Source of the DNA: a bacterium | Lineage (GTDB): Bacteria > Zhuqueibacterota > QNDG01 > JAFGCO01 | Reading direction: 5' to 3' | NCBI GenBank assembly: GCA_016932575.1 | Contig: JAFGCO010000071.1 | Coordinates: 75,651 to 139,650, forward strand | DNA length: 64,000 nt | Part shown: in pieces, positions 56,199 through 64,000 of the stretch | How positions within the stretch are numbered: position 1 is the first letter of the stretch | Layout of the letters: the number at the start of each line of letters is the position of its first letter | Made by a program: the position numbers and the translations under genes | The notes under the pieces: generated by a model | What the model saw: only the letters and a program-made list of their open reading frames with translations | Database searches by the model: none | Told to the model about the DNA's origin: nothing

Positions 56199-58643
56199 AT
56201 GCGAAAATTTTTCAAATCCGCAGAATTCATACTTTTATTATCTGCTGTAATTTCAGCCGTTGTCCTGCTTCGACTGTTTGACCGGATCTATCCGGAATCA
56301 GCCATTTGCGTTCCTCTCAGCAGGAATGATATTATGCAGAAGGCCGAATCGATCATGGATTCACTCGGTTATAACGTCGATCAGTATTCCGACAATATTC
56401 AGCTGGCATGTAATGAAGATATGCTCCGTTATTTACAAACGACCTATGGCAGCGGTCAATCTATTGACTTAATGTCAGATTCTGTTCCTGTGTTTTGGTG
56501 GGAATGCAAGTGGGAATTCGAAGATGCAGAATCCGATACAATTCAAATTGTGGTGTCAATGGGAGAAGACGATTCGCAGGCGCAAACAAGAGGATATCGG
56601 CTGTCTATGTTGCCTGACGGACGTCCAATAGGACTGGAAGTAAAAACCCGTTTCGACTCCATGGTCGTTTCCGGTGAAGCTTCTGCGGTCAGGGAAGCAA
56701 AAAAAATATTCAGTATTCTGGTTGATGACACCACATTATGGGAATTCACAGATGTCTATGAATCATCCGGCAATCATCATCAGTTCTACCGAGTGAAGTG
56801 GAAATTCAAAGGGCTCGTAGCGGATCTTGAGAAAAGAGTTGTTATTGATATTTGTGATTCTCGCATCTTAGGCTTTCAGCAGGAATGGGGCATTCCTCCC
56901 AAATCGTCCGGTCAAAAGTCCATAGAAGAAATTATCGGCATTACCTCCTTTCTGCTGGTTTATATGCTTTTTGTGATTTTAGGGCTGATTTTTCTGATCA
57001 AACGGCTTCGCTCCGATCAGGTCGATTTATTAAGCGGGCTGATTCCCGGCATTCTGATTCTGGTGAGTTGGACAATTATTTTCTGGCAGACGGAAATTCA
57101 AGGAAATATTGGAACTGCTTTATTGGGGTATTTTATTACAACACCCTTTGTTGCCGGTGCAATATGGGTGTTGTTTATTCTGGGAGAATCTTTTGCCCGT
57201 GAAGTATGGTCCGAAAAGTTGCAGATTTTCGATCAATTACGAAAAGGCATTGTATCTTCCGGTACTGGATTGGTTCTTATTCATGGAATTCTTCTGGCTG
57301 TTATTTACCTGGCTTTACATGCGATTATGAGTTATGCAACAGTGAATCTGGGGCACGGATTTTTTCCAATCGGAAGAGGGCACTTAAATCTGTGGTCTGC
57401 AGCAGTGCCTTCTGTACTGCTTGTGGCAAAGAGTCTGATGTCCGGTTCTTTTATAGCAGTTCCTCTCTGTATGTTTTTTCTGTCATTACTGAAACGTTAT
57501 CTCAGGAAAACCATATTGGTATTATTTATCGCCGGTATTGTCTGGTCTGTGGTTTGTCCACCGATTCATGAATGTGCACCGATTCTACAAAGGCTTCCAA
57601 TCGATCTAATTATGGGGCTTTTTGTATGTTTTATATTCTTGCGGTTTGAACTTTTTACAACATTTATCATGCTTACTATTGCACAGGTGATATACCAGGC
57701 GGGAATTTTTCTTTTAAGCGGAAATGCGTTTTATCTGACATCCTCCTTCCTGTTAATCGGACTGATTGTCGTGTTATGCATTTTGGGTTTGTGGCTGCTG
57801 ATTCGGCGGAAAAAGGCGGGTGATTCACTTGAATTCGTACCTGATTATATGAAACGGATTTATAACCGTGAGCGATTAAAGCGGGAACTGGAAATTGCCC
57901 GGAACGTACAACTTTATTTTTTGCCTCGGGAAAATCCTGAGATAGAGGGGCTCGATATCGCCAGTTTATGTGCGCCGGCGAGGGAAGTGGGGGGTGACTA
58001 TTTTGATTTTATTCAATTGGGTGAAAAAAAGTTAGGAGTGGTTGTTGGAGACGTTTCCGGTAAAGGTATTCCGGCTGCTTTTTATATGACACTGACCAAA
58101 GGTTTATTTAAGTCGCTTGCCACCAGTCATGATTCACCTAAAGAGGTACTCGTTCGTTTAAATCAGTTGTTTTTTGAAAATGCCAGGCGGGGTGTTTTCA
58201 TCAGTATGATTTACGGTGTTTTTGATCTTGGCAAGCAGATAATGACCTTTGCACGTGCCGGGCATAATCCCATGGTTTTGTATCGATCAAACGAACATAC
58301 CACAGAAGAAATTTGCCCTCCCGGAATTGCCATCGGATTTAATACCAACGATCTTTTCAGAGAAACGATTCGGGAATATACACTGCCGCTTCGACCTAAT
58401 GACCTTTTTCTGTTTTATACTGATGGTTTGAATGAAGCCAGGAACTCTGAACAGCAGGAATTTGGCGAAATTCGTTTGCAGAAAATTATATCAAGACAGG
58501 ACAAAGTGAGTGCTCAGACCCGATTGGCTGAGATTGAACGCGCTATTCAGCGTTTTACAGGCAATGCAGAAAAACATGATGACATGACAGCTGTTTTGAT
58601 TCAGGTTAAAAAGACGCATAACCCCAATGAACGAAAAAAATGA
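56199..58643 (+). CDS. Membrane PP2C (SpoIIE-type) phosphatase 1
   Basis: An 814-residue membrane protein of the RsbU/SpoIIE type, which dephosphorylates anti-anti-sigma proteins. One membrane segment (about 9-28) is followed by a large extracytoplasmic domain (about 30-245) and some eight further membrane segments (about 248-530). The phosphatase domain (about 565-808) has LEIARNVQLYFLPRENPEI, AREVGGDYFDF, GDVSGKGIPAAFYM, TDGLNEARN and HDDMTAV, so the metal-binding Asp residues are intact. It is the first gene of the partner-switching module. The signal is unknown. Confidence 0.88.
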   Translation: MRKFFKSAEFILLLSAVISAVVLLRLFDRIYPESAICVPLSRNDIMQKAESIMDSLGYNVDQYSDNIQLACNEDMLRYLQTTYGSGQSIDLMSDSVPVFWWECKWEFEDAESDTIQIVVSMGEDDSQAQTRGYRLSMLPDGRPIGLEVKTRFDSMVVSGEASAVREAKKIFSILVDDTTLWEFTDVYESSGNHHQFYRVKWKFKGLVADLEKRVVIDICDSRILGFQQEWGIPPKSSGQKSIEEIIGITSFLLVYMLFVILGLIFLIKRLRSDQVDLLSGLIPGILILVSWTIIFWQTEIQGNIGTALLGYFITTPFVAGAIWVLFILGESFAREVWSEKLQIFDQLRKGIVSSGTGLVLIHGILLAVIYLALHAIMSYATVNLGHGFFPIGRGHLNLWSAAVPSVLLVAKSLMSGSFIAVPLCMFFLSLLKRYLRKTILVLFIAGIVWSVVCPPIHECAPILQRLPIDLIMGLFVCFIFLRFELFTTFIMLTIAQVIYQAGIFLLSGNAFYLTSSFLLIGLIVVLCILGLWLLIRRKKAGDSLEFVPDYMKRIYNRERLKRELEIARNVQLYFLPRENPEIEGLDIASLCAPAREVGGDYFDFIQLGEKKLGVVVGDVSGKGIPAAFYMTLTKGLFKSLATSHDSPKEVLVRLNQLFFENARRGVFISMIYGVFDLGKQIMTFARAGHNPMVLYRSNEHTTEEICPPGIAIGFNTNDLFRETIREYTLPLRPNDLFLFYTDGLNEARNSEQQEFGEIRLQKIISRQDKVSAQTRLAEIERAIQRFTGNAEKHDDMTAVLIQVKKTHNPNERKK

Positions 58644-58783
58644 AACCTGAATTGCTTTGAGTAAGACAGCCATTGTTCCATGTGCCAGATCAGATGGACA
58701 AGACATATAAAAAGTGATTGTCGATATGAATATCAATACCAAGAATATTAATACAATCAATATTCTTATCCAGGGTTAGCGCA

Positions 58784-60862
58784 ATGAAAAAATTGATGAG
58801 AACTTGGTCAGGATTGGTGATATCAGCGTTATTACTTTTATTGGCCATGTGTTATACTGTCTGTTTTCTGCCGAGCGATTTATCTGACTGGTGGGGCCAT
58901 ACCATTCAGGAATTACTCTGCTTTGTTGCAGCCATTGTAGGATTGATCTGGATCATGCGGCAATCCTATTTTGAACGGCTGGGTTTAATGCAGAAATTAC
59001 GATTAATCAGTGGCTTTGTGTTGCTTTTGTGGGGATTAATCAGACTTTTTTCAGGCGCATATCCCTTGGAAATCTATTATGATACCCATGTCTTTGGTCG
59101 TCAGATTGTCTGGCTGGCGCTTCAAATCAGTTTGGTGGCGGTCATTTGTATTATTATACTGTCTATTCTTAAATCACTGGCATTTGTTCAGCAGGGAAGA
59201 GGAACAGCCCGTAATTTTAATGGCATGATTTTTATGCTTTTTCTGGTCACCGTTTCCGCCTTTATTCCTCATGAAACCATTGATGACTGGGAGTTTGAGC
59301 AGCCCTTTTTCTTTTATGGAAACACGGTTCAGATTATCGCGCAATCGCTGCTTGTTTTTACATCTTTCATCATCGGATTCCGCTGTAAATGGATGCACTA
59401 CCTAAACAGGCAAAAGAAAATCCTGTCGACAGGTATTGGCATTGTATTGCTGCTGCTTATCATTCAATTAATTCCCATGCTGCCGGGTGTTGCTATTCAA
59501 TACAGTGTGATCCTGAGTGCTTTTATTAAAGGCACAATCATGATATTACTCATCTATGGAAGCATGTCGGTTTGGGGACTCATTTTACAGCTGCCCTCAG
59601 CAGGATTAATGGACCGGCGTATGCAGGATATTCAGTCACTGCAACAAATCAGCGCCACCATTGGAACGGTTTACAATCGTAAGGATTTGATGGTAAAAAC
59701 CAGCGAACTTGCACTTGAGATTCTGAATGGTGATTTTACCTGGATCGAATTGAAAAAACAGGATGGCTATGAACAGGCAGCAATCTCAGGTATTGAATCC
59801 TCTCAAATTCAGGCCATAGAACCAAATCTGTGTGCCCTGCGGCAGGCTGTGCAGGAAAAAGGTGAGGTCTTTATGATTCATGATATTTCCCGCAGCCGTT
59901 TTTTTCGTCATGGTCCAAAATGGCATTTCAAAGGCGGTTCTCTTTTGATGGCGGTATTAAGATTTAAACATGAAATTATTGGTTTTATGGCTGTGGGTAA
60001 GCAAAACGCTTTTGGTTTCGTTGAAGAGAGTCGGGGTCTGTTTCGCGCATTTTGTGATCAAGTGGCTGTGGCTTTGGAAAACGTCCGGCTTGTTGAACTC
60101 TCCATTGAACGTGAGGTTTATAAAGAAGAATTACGTGTGGCACATCAGGCTCAAATGCGGCTGCTCCCTCAAGAGGTACCTCAAATATCCGATCTGGATG
60201 TCGATGGATTTTGTCTGACAGCAAATGACATCGGGGGGGATTTTTATGATTATATCCTGATGAGCGACCGGCGTTTGGATATTGTCATCGGTGATGTATC
60301 CGGAAAAGGCGCAGCAGCAGCTTTTTATATGGCCGAGTTGAAAGGGGTTCTTCAATCTCTGGCTCCGCATTTCGAATCTCCGAAAGATATGCTTGTTCAG
60401 ATCAATGATTTTCTTTGTAACCATATGGAAAGTAATATGTTCGTTACGATGATTTATATGATATTTAATTTTTCAAGAAATCAAGTGCGCTTTGCCAGAG
60501 CCGGTCATGAACCGGTATGCTACTTCCATGACAAGCAAATGAAATGGATTGAAAAAAAAGGCATCGGTCTGGGTTTGGTATCCGGCAGTCAATTTGAAGA
60601 TGTCATGGAAGAAGAAGTTTTATCGCTTGATCCGGATGATGGACTGTTTTTGTATACGGATGGTTTAATAGAAGCCCGAAATCAAACTGGAGAAGAATTT
60701 GGCCGCCGTCGTCTTAATGCATTATTAAATGATATATATGATATGAAGGTTAAGAAAATTAATGAGACCATACAGAAAAAAATCAAACTGTTTTGTCAAG
60801 AAGCCCCACAGCAGGATGACATGACTGCTGTAATGATTCGGTATTACGGGCAATCAGAATAA
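58784..60862 (+). CDS. Membrane GAF-PP2C phosphatase 2
   Basis: A 692-residue protein with about eight membrane segments (about 10-270), a GAF domain (about 285-445) and a SpoIIE-type PP2C domain (about 455-690). The phosphatase motifs are complete: VAHQAQMRLLPQEVP, NDIGGDFYDY, GDVSGKGAAAAFYM, TDGLIEARN and QDDMTAVMI. It is a second phosphatase input for the STAS protein encoded 34 bases downstream. The ligand of the GAF domain is not known. Confidence 0.88.
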   Translation: MKKLMRTWSGLVISALLLLLAMCYTVCFLPSDLSDWWGHTIQELLCFVAAIVGLIWIMRQSYFERLGLMQKLRLISGFVLLLWGLIRLFSGAYPLEIYYDTHVFGRQIVWLALQISLVAVICIIILSILKSLAFVQQGRGTARNFNGMIFMLFLVTVSAFIPHETIDDWEFEQPFFFYGNTVQIIAQSLLVFTSFIIGFRCKWMHYLNRQKKILSTGIGIVLLLLIIQLIPMLPGVAIQYSVILSAFIKGTIMILLIYGSMSVWGLILQLPSAGLMDRRMQDIQSLQQISATIGTVYNRKDLMVKTSELALEILNGDFTWIELKKQDGYEQAAISGIESSQIQAIEPNLCALRQAVQEKGEVFMIHDISRSRFFRHGPKWHFKGGSLLMAVLRFKHEIIGFMAVGKQNAFGFVEESRGLFRAFCDQVAVALENVRLVELSIEREVYKEELRVAHQAQMRLLPQEVPQISDLDVDGFCLTANDIGGDFYDYILMSDRRLDIVIGDVSGKGAAAAFYMAELKGVLQSLAPHFESPKDMLVQINDFLCNHMESNMFVTMIYMIFNFSRNQVRFARAGHEPVCYFHDKQMKWIEKKGIGLGLVSGSQFEDVMEEEVLSLDPDDGLFLYTDGLIEARNQTGEEFGRRRLNALLNDIYDMKVKKINETIQKKIKLFCQEAPQQDDMTAVMIRYYGQSE

Positions 60863-60896
60863 ATATAACGATATTCTTAATAAAGGAGATTTATAT

Positions 60897-61247
60897 ATGA
60901 GTGCTTTCGAAGTCAGAAGAAAAGATGCCGATACTGTCTCTGTGCTTTATTTGAAAGGGTATCTGGATGCACACACGGCTCCCGATTTCGAACAGGCGTT
61001 ACAAAATCTGGTGGATGAAAACCGGGTATGCATTGTTGTCAATATGGAAGAACTTTCGTATATCAGCAGTGCTGGATTAGGCGTTTTTATGGGATTTATA
61101 GAAGATATTAGAACCAAGGGAGGCGATATAAAATTAGCCGAACTGACTGAAAAAGTGTACCGTGTCTTTGATTTACTGGGATTTCCTGTTCTATATGATA
61201 TTTTTGAGAAAGAAATGGAAGCTATAGAAAAATATAAGGAAGGATAA
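60897..61247 (+). CDS. STAS-domain anti-anti-sigma factor
   Basis: A 116-residue SpoIIAA/RsbV-like protein. It binds the anti-sigma kinase when unphosphorylated and is released when phosphorylated. The phosphorylation site is in YISSAGLGV, with Ser58 as the expected acceptor. The AAGGAG ribosome site precedes the ATG. Its position between phosphatase genes and a kinase gene fits the partner-switching mechanism. The protein binds a cognate kinase, probably the next gene product. Confidence 0.93.
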   Translation: MSAFEVRRKDADTVSVLYLKGYLDAHTAPDFEQALQNLVDENRVCIVVNMEELSYISSAGLGVFMGFIEDIRTKGGDIKLAELTEKVYRVFDLLGFPVLYDIFEKEMEAIEKYKEG

Positions 61248-61251
61248 GCGC

Positions 61252-61689
61252 ATGGTCACTCGAAACGCCGAATATAAGTTACATATCCCCAGTCAGACCG
61301 ACAATTTGGAGCTTATCCGTAATTTTGTGTCAGGCGTGGCTAAAAAAGTCGGTTTTGGTAATGAGGATATTAATAAAATCGAACTTGCACTGGATGAAGC
61401 TTGCACCAATGTAATTGAGCACGCTTATCGTGATTTAGATAAAGGGGATATTGATATTGCGATTAAAGTTGACTACCAGAAATTTGTAATTTTGGTGACA
61501 GACAAGGGTAAAAGTTTTCCATTTAAAGAACTTGAAATTCCTGATATGAAACAATATCTGGCAGAATTGCGTGTGGGGGGGCTTGGTGTCTATTTAATGA
61601 AATCACTCATGGATGAAGTTGAATATCACAGTGAGCCGGGTGTTAAAAATGAGGTGCGCATGGTAAAATATTTTTTAAATAAAGATTGA
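61252..61689 (+). CDS. RsbW-like anti-sigma factor serine kinase
   Basis: A 145-residue GHKL-type ATPase that phosphorylates the STAS protein and may sequester a sigma factor. The N-box is ELALDEACTNVIEHAY (44-59) and the lid/G2 region is GGLGVYLMKSLMDEVEY. The G1 box reads DKGKSFP in place of the usual DxGxGF. It starts 4 bases after the STAS stop. No sigma factor gene follows, so its sigma partner or other target is elsewhere. Confidence 0.9.
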   Translation: MVTRNAEYKLHIPSQTDNLELIRNFVSGVAKKVGFGNEDINKIELALDEACTNVIEHAYRDLDKGDIDIAIKVDYQKFVILVTDKGKSFPFKELEIPDMKQYLAELRVGGLGVYLMKSLMDEVEYHSEPGVKNEVRMVKYFLNKD

Positions 61690-61735
61690 ATAAATCGATT
61701 ATAAAGTAAAGAAACCAGTCTGTTTGATAAACACC

Positions 61736-63457
61736 ATGAAAAATCAGATGTCAAATCATTCATTGCCCTCGCAGCAGTTGGACAAGCGCTTACTGGAATT
61801 AACCGCCTTGTTTGAGATCAGCAGATCTTTAAGTGCTTCAATAAATTTGAATTCTATTCTGGAAAATATATTGAGAATACCTATGGGGCATATGTTGATC
61901 AGCCGTGGTATGGTACTGTTAAAAAAGGGATTAGAAGATGTATATTCCATTGAGGGGATAAAAGGATTTCCCAGACAATTCATGGGAAAAACCATTGAGG
62001 TGGATGTCCCTCCTGTTCGTGCTGTTTCTGTCGAGGATGTCAGTGACAAACATTTGTGGAAAACCTTTTTTACGGAATTTGAAATTGAACTGATTTTACC
62101 GCTGGTTTCGTCTCGAGGGGTGATCGGGCTGGTGGGATTCGGAGCGAAAATCAAAGGAGATGCGTATGAAGAAAGCGAATTGGAATTTTTAGATTCTCTT
62201 TCTAATATTGCAGCCACCACGGTGGCGAATGGATTAATGGTCGATGAGATTCAAACTGTCAATCGACAGCTTGATAGAAAGATACAACAACTGAATACCA
62301 TTTTTGACATTAGCCGTGAATTTAATATTACACTTGATCTTAAAAAAATAGGCAGTCTTCTCAGTTTTGCAGTCATGGGCGAGCTGATGGTCAATAAATG
62401 TATTGTTATGACACGTGATGATAAGCTAATGCAAGTGCTGGTTTGCAAGGGTGTTGATTCTCCCGAACAGCAGGCGTCTGATCTTTGTCAACTGTCCGAG
62501 CCTGTTTTTATCAGTGACACAGATCGTTTTCAGAATCTCCAAGACATGGGTATTTCACTTTTGGTACCCATGCGGCTTCAAGATGAAACAAAAGGCATTC
62601 TCGCAGTGGGTGCAAAAATATCCGAAAAAGACTTTCTCGATAGTGAGCTGGAATTTTTAACGACCTTGGGCAATCAGGCGATGGCGGCCCTCGAGAATGC
62701 CCGCCTGTTTGAAGAGATGCTCGAAAAACAGCGAATGGAGGAAGAACTTAACCTCGCAAGAAGTATCCAGCAGAATTTGTTGCCCTCACAATTACCCAGT
62801 TTTAAAGAAGTCGATATTGCAGCCGTTAATATACCCAGCCGTGAGGTTGGTGGAGATTACTATGACGTGATTCCGATTAGTGAAACCAGGTTCGGTGTTA
62901 CTATCGCGGATGTGGCTGGAAAAGGTGCAGGCGCTGCCATGCTGATGGCCAATTTGCAGGCCAGCTTACATGCATTGGTTTCTACTGACTTACCAATCAA
63001 TGATGTGTTATACAGGATTAACCGATTTATTTATCAGAATACCGGACTGGATAAATTTATTACATTTTTTTATGGTGAGCTCGATATAAAAACGGGAGTA
63101 TTTACTTACAGCAATGCCGGCCATAATCCACCCATGAAGCTTAATAAAAATAAGCAATTGGAAGAATTGTCGGTAGGCGGGATTGTACTTGGCATGATGG
63201 AAGACGTCTCTTTTGATACAGAAACAATTCAGTTGGAACAGGGCGATTGTATTCTTTTATATACAGACGGAATCACAGAAACCATGAATGCTGAAGAGGA
63301 AGAATTCGGCGAATCAAGAGTTTTGTCTTGTTTAAAAGACAGGACCGATTGCAAGGCATCACAGATTATTCAAGAATTAATTGATGAAACCCGTCAATTT
63401 TCAGGATCAGATATTCAGGCTGATGATATGACAATGGTTGTGATAATAATGCAATAA
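61736..63457 (+). CDS. Soluble tandem-GAF PP2C phosphatase 3
   Basis: A 573-residue cytoplasmic protein: GAF domain 1 (about 25-175), GAF domain 2 (about 190-325), a short coiled coil (about 330-355) and a SpoIIE-type PP2C domain (about 358-573). The phosphatase motifs are intact: LARSIQQNLLPSQLP, SREVGGDYYDV, ADVAGKGAGAAMLM, TDGITETMN and ADDMTMV. ATG 61736 and the in-frame TTG 61724 are both possible starts; neither has a strong ribosome site. It is the third phosphatase of the module and the only one without membrane segments. Confidence 0.88.
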   Translation: MKNQMSNHSLPSQQLDKRLLELTALFEISRSLSASINLNSILENILRIPMGHMLISRGMVLLKKGLEDVYSIEGIKGFPRQFMGKTIEVDVPPVRAVSVEDVSDKHLWKTFFTEFEIELILPLVSSRGVIGLVGFGAKIKGDAYEESELEFLDSLSNIAATTVANGLMVDEIQTVNRQLDRKIQQLNTIFDISREFNITLDLKKIGSLLSFAVMGELMVNKCIVMTRDDKLMQVLVCKGVDSPEQQASDLCQLSEPVFISDTDRFQNLQDMGISLLVPMRLQDETKGILAVGAKISEKDFLDSELEFLTTLGNQAMAALENARLFEEMLEKQRMEEELNLARSIQQNLLPSQLPSFKEVDIAAVNIPSREVGGDYYDVIPISETRFGVTIADVAGKGAGAAMLMANLQASLHALVSTDLPINDVLYRINRFIYQNTGLDKFITFFYGELDIKTGVFTYSNAGHNPPMKLNKNKQLEELSVGGIVLGMMEDVSFDTETIQLEQGDCILLYTDGITETMNAEEEEFGESRVLSCLKDRTDCKASQIIQELIDETRQFSGSDIQADDMTMVVIIMQ

Positions 63458-63465
63458 GCGAGTAT

Positions 63466-63831
63466 TTACTGAATGGCATGATCGGCGATTGTACAAATAA
63501 TTTTATTCTCATCCACGATTTGATAAGTACCGTTTTCTGGACATTGAGGGATAGCTCCGTCACGCATATAGGGGACCAGATCCTCAATATTTTCAGCGTA
63601 ATGCCCTTCCTGATCATCGATAAAAGAGTGTAACCAGAATATTTTTTGAGCGGTGATCAAATGTTGCTGATTTGCCTGGCATTGCGCAATATATGCATAG
63701 TTTCTAAGATCTGTATATTTCGCATAACCAATTGATGCAAGTATGACGATAATCATGATAGCAATAATCAGTTCAACCAGAGTGAATCCACTCGTTTGCA
63801 CTTTCAATATAACGCCTGCCGTTTTTTTCAT
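63466..63831 (-). CDS. Type IV pilin/pseudopilin-like protein
   Basis: A 121-residue protein with a prepilin signal: a 15-residue leader ending in Gly15, then FTLVELIIAIMIIVILASI with Glu at mature position 5 (Glu20). The globular part has two Cys near the end (IPQCPENGTYQ and IICTIAD), as in small GspG/PilE-like pseudopilins with a C-terminal disulphide loop. It is convergent with the phosphatase gene (8-base gap). No pilus assembly genes are adjacent. Confidence 0.85.
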   Translation of the reverse strand: MKKTAGVILKVQTSGFTLVELIIAIMIIVILASIGYAKYTDLRNYAYIAQCQANQQHLITAQKIFWLHSFIDDQEGHYAENIEDLVPYMRDGAIPQCPENGTYQIVDENKIICTIADHAIQ

Positions 63832-63903
63832 GATGAAATCTCATACGACAATAATACCTATCGGTATCATAATGCAAATTTTAAACCAAAGACTGGAGAT
63901 TTT

Positions 63904-64000
63904 TTGAAAGTTGCTGTCACTGCTGATCATCATCTGACTTCCAGAGATGAACATCCGGAACGGTTTCAGACGTTGGAGAAACTTTTACGGAATGTATTGG
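63904..64000 (+). CDS. Metallophosphoesterase, N-terminal fragment cut by the window end
   Basis: The first 32 codons of a gene that continues beyond the window. It starts at TTG 63904, with GGAG (63895-63898) 5 bases upstream. The start VAVTADHHLTSRDEHPERF has the DxH-type metal motif (ADHH) of calcineurin-like phosphoesterases and resembles SbcD-type DNA repair nucleases. The exact member cannot be told from this fragment. Confidence 0.65.
   Translation, partial: MKVAVTADHHLTSRDEHPERFQTLEKLLRNVL

Overview
The window reads as a piece of chromosome from a diderm bacterium of the Fibrobacterota-Chlorobiota-Bacteroidota (FCB) superphylum, in style closest to Calditrichota/KSB1-like lineages. 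This is inference. The supporting signs are two secreted proteins with type IX secretion (T9SS) C-terminal sorting domains (a YPNPFNP-like motif and an SSGVYVYRL-like end), a PPGGPEDK-type Ig-like lipoprotein, a Na+-pumping NADH:quinone reductase, an HrcA/CIRCE-controlled groESL, and extensive sigma-54 regulation. No rRNA, tRNA, CRISPR array, phage or insertion sequence was recognised.

Layout. 0.1-3.7 kb (minus): large beta-helix T9SS cargo with about 18 GGGI repeats. 3.8-9.0 kb (plus): housekeeping operon sppA, HU, a 31-codon mS38/bS22-like ribosomal protein, xseA, xseB, dxs. 9.5-16.2 kb: PilX-like pilin, NAD kinase, groES-groEL behind a CIRCE operator, a TonB-domain protein and an ABC-F ATPase. 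16.2-16.6 kb: a gap between convergent genes that holds a compact nested stem structure. 16.6-23.3 kb: a GAF/sigma-54 activator divergent from a sulfate ABC transporter operon (substrate-binding protein, two permeases, ATPase, DUF2490 protein) with a good -24/-12 promoter. 23.3-24.7 kb (minus): small membrane protein, ECF sigma factor, methyltransferase-like membrane protein. 25.0-30.2 kb (plus): NtrB/NtrC-type two-component pair, alpha/beta hydrolase, ferritin-VIT1 fusion. 30.4-36.1 kb (plus): a cassette of secreted aspartate-rich calcium-loop repeat proteins, a T9SS Ig protein, an outer-membrane barrel candidate and a lipoprotein, with two sigma-54 promoters. 36.1-50.1 kb (minus): a RegB-like quinone-motif kinase, then nqrABCDE, six envelope-glycan/sulfotransferase/radical-SAM genes, then nqrF and a tiny Cys-rich membrane protein. 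50.5-54.1 kb (minus): MarR regulator and a 1026-residue FAD/Fe-S oxidoreductase. 54.3-56.0 kb: Ig-like lipoprotein. 56.2-63.5 kb (plus): partner-switching module with three PP2C phosphatases, one STAS anti-anti-sigma protein and one RsbW-like kinase. 63.5 kb to the end: pseudopilin (minus) and the start of a metallophosphoesterase (plus).

How it fits together. The NtrC-type regulator at 27.1 kb is the nearest candidate activator for the two sigma-54 promoters at 30.4 and 31.2 kb. The sulfate operon has its own divergent activator and a pair of direct repeats in the right place for an enhancer. A sulfotransferase in the nqr-embedded cluster would consume activated sulfate, which may connect loosely to the sulfate importer. 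The most unusual arrangements are the nqr operon split by six surface-biogenesis genes and the sigma-54-controlled calcium-repeat secretion cassette.
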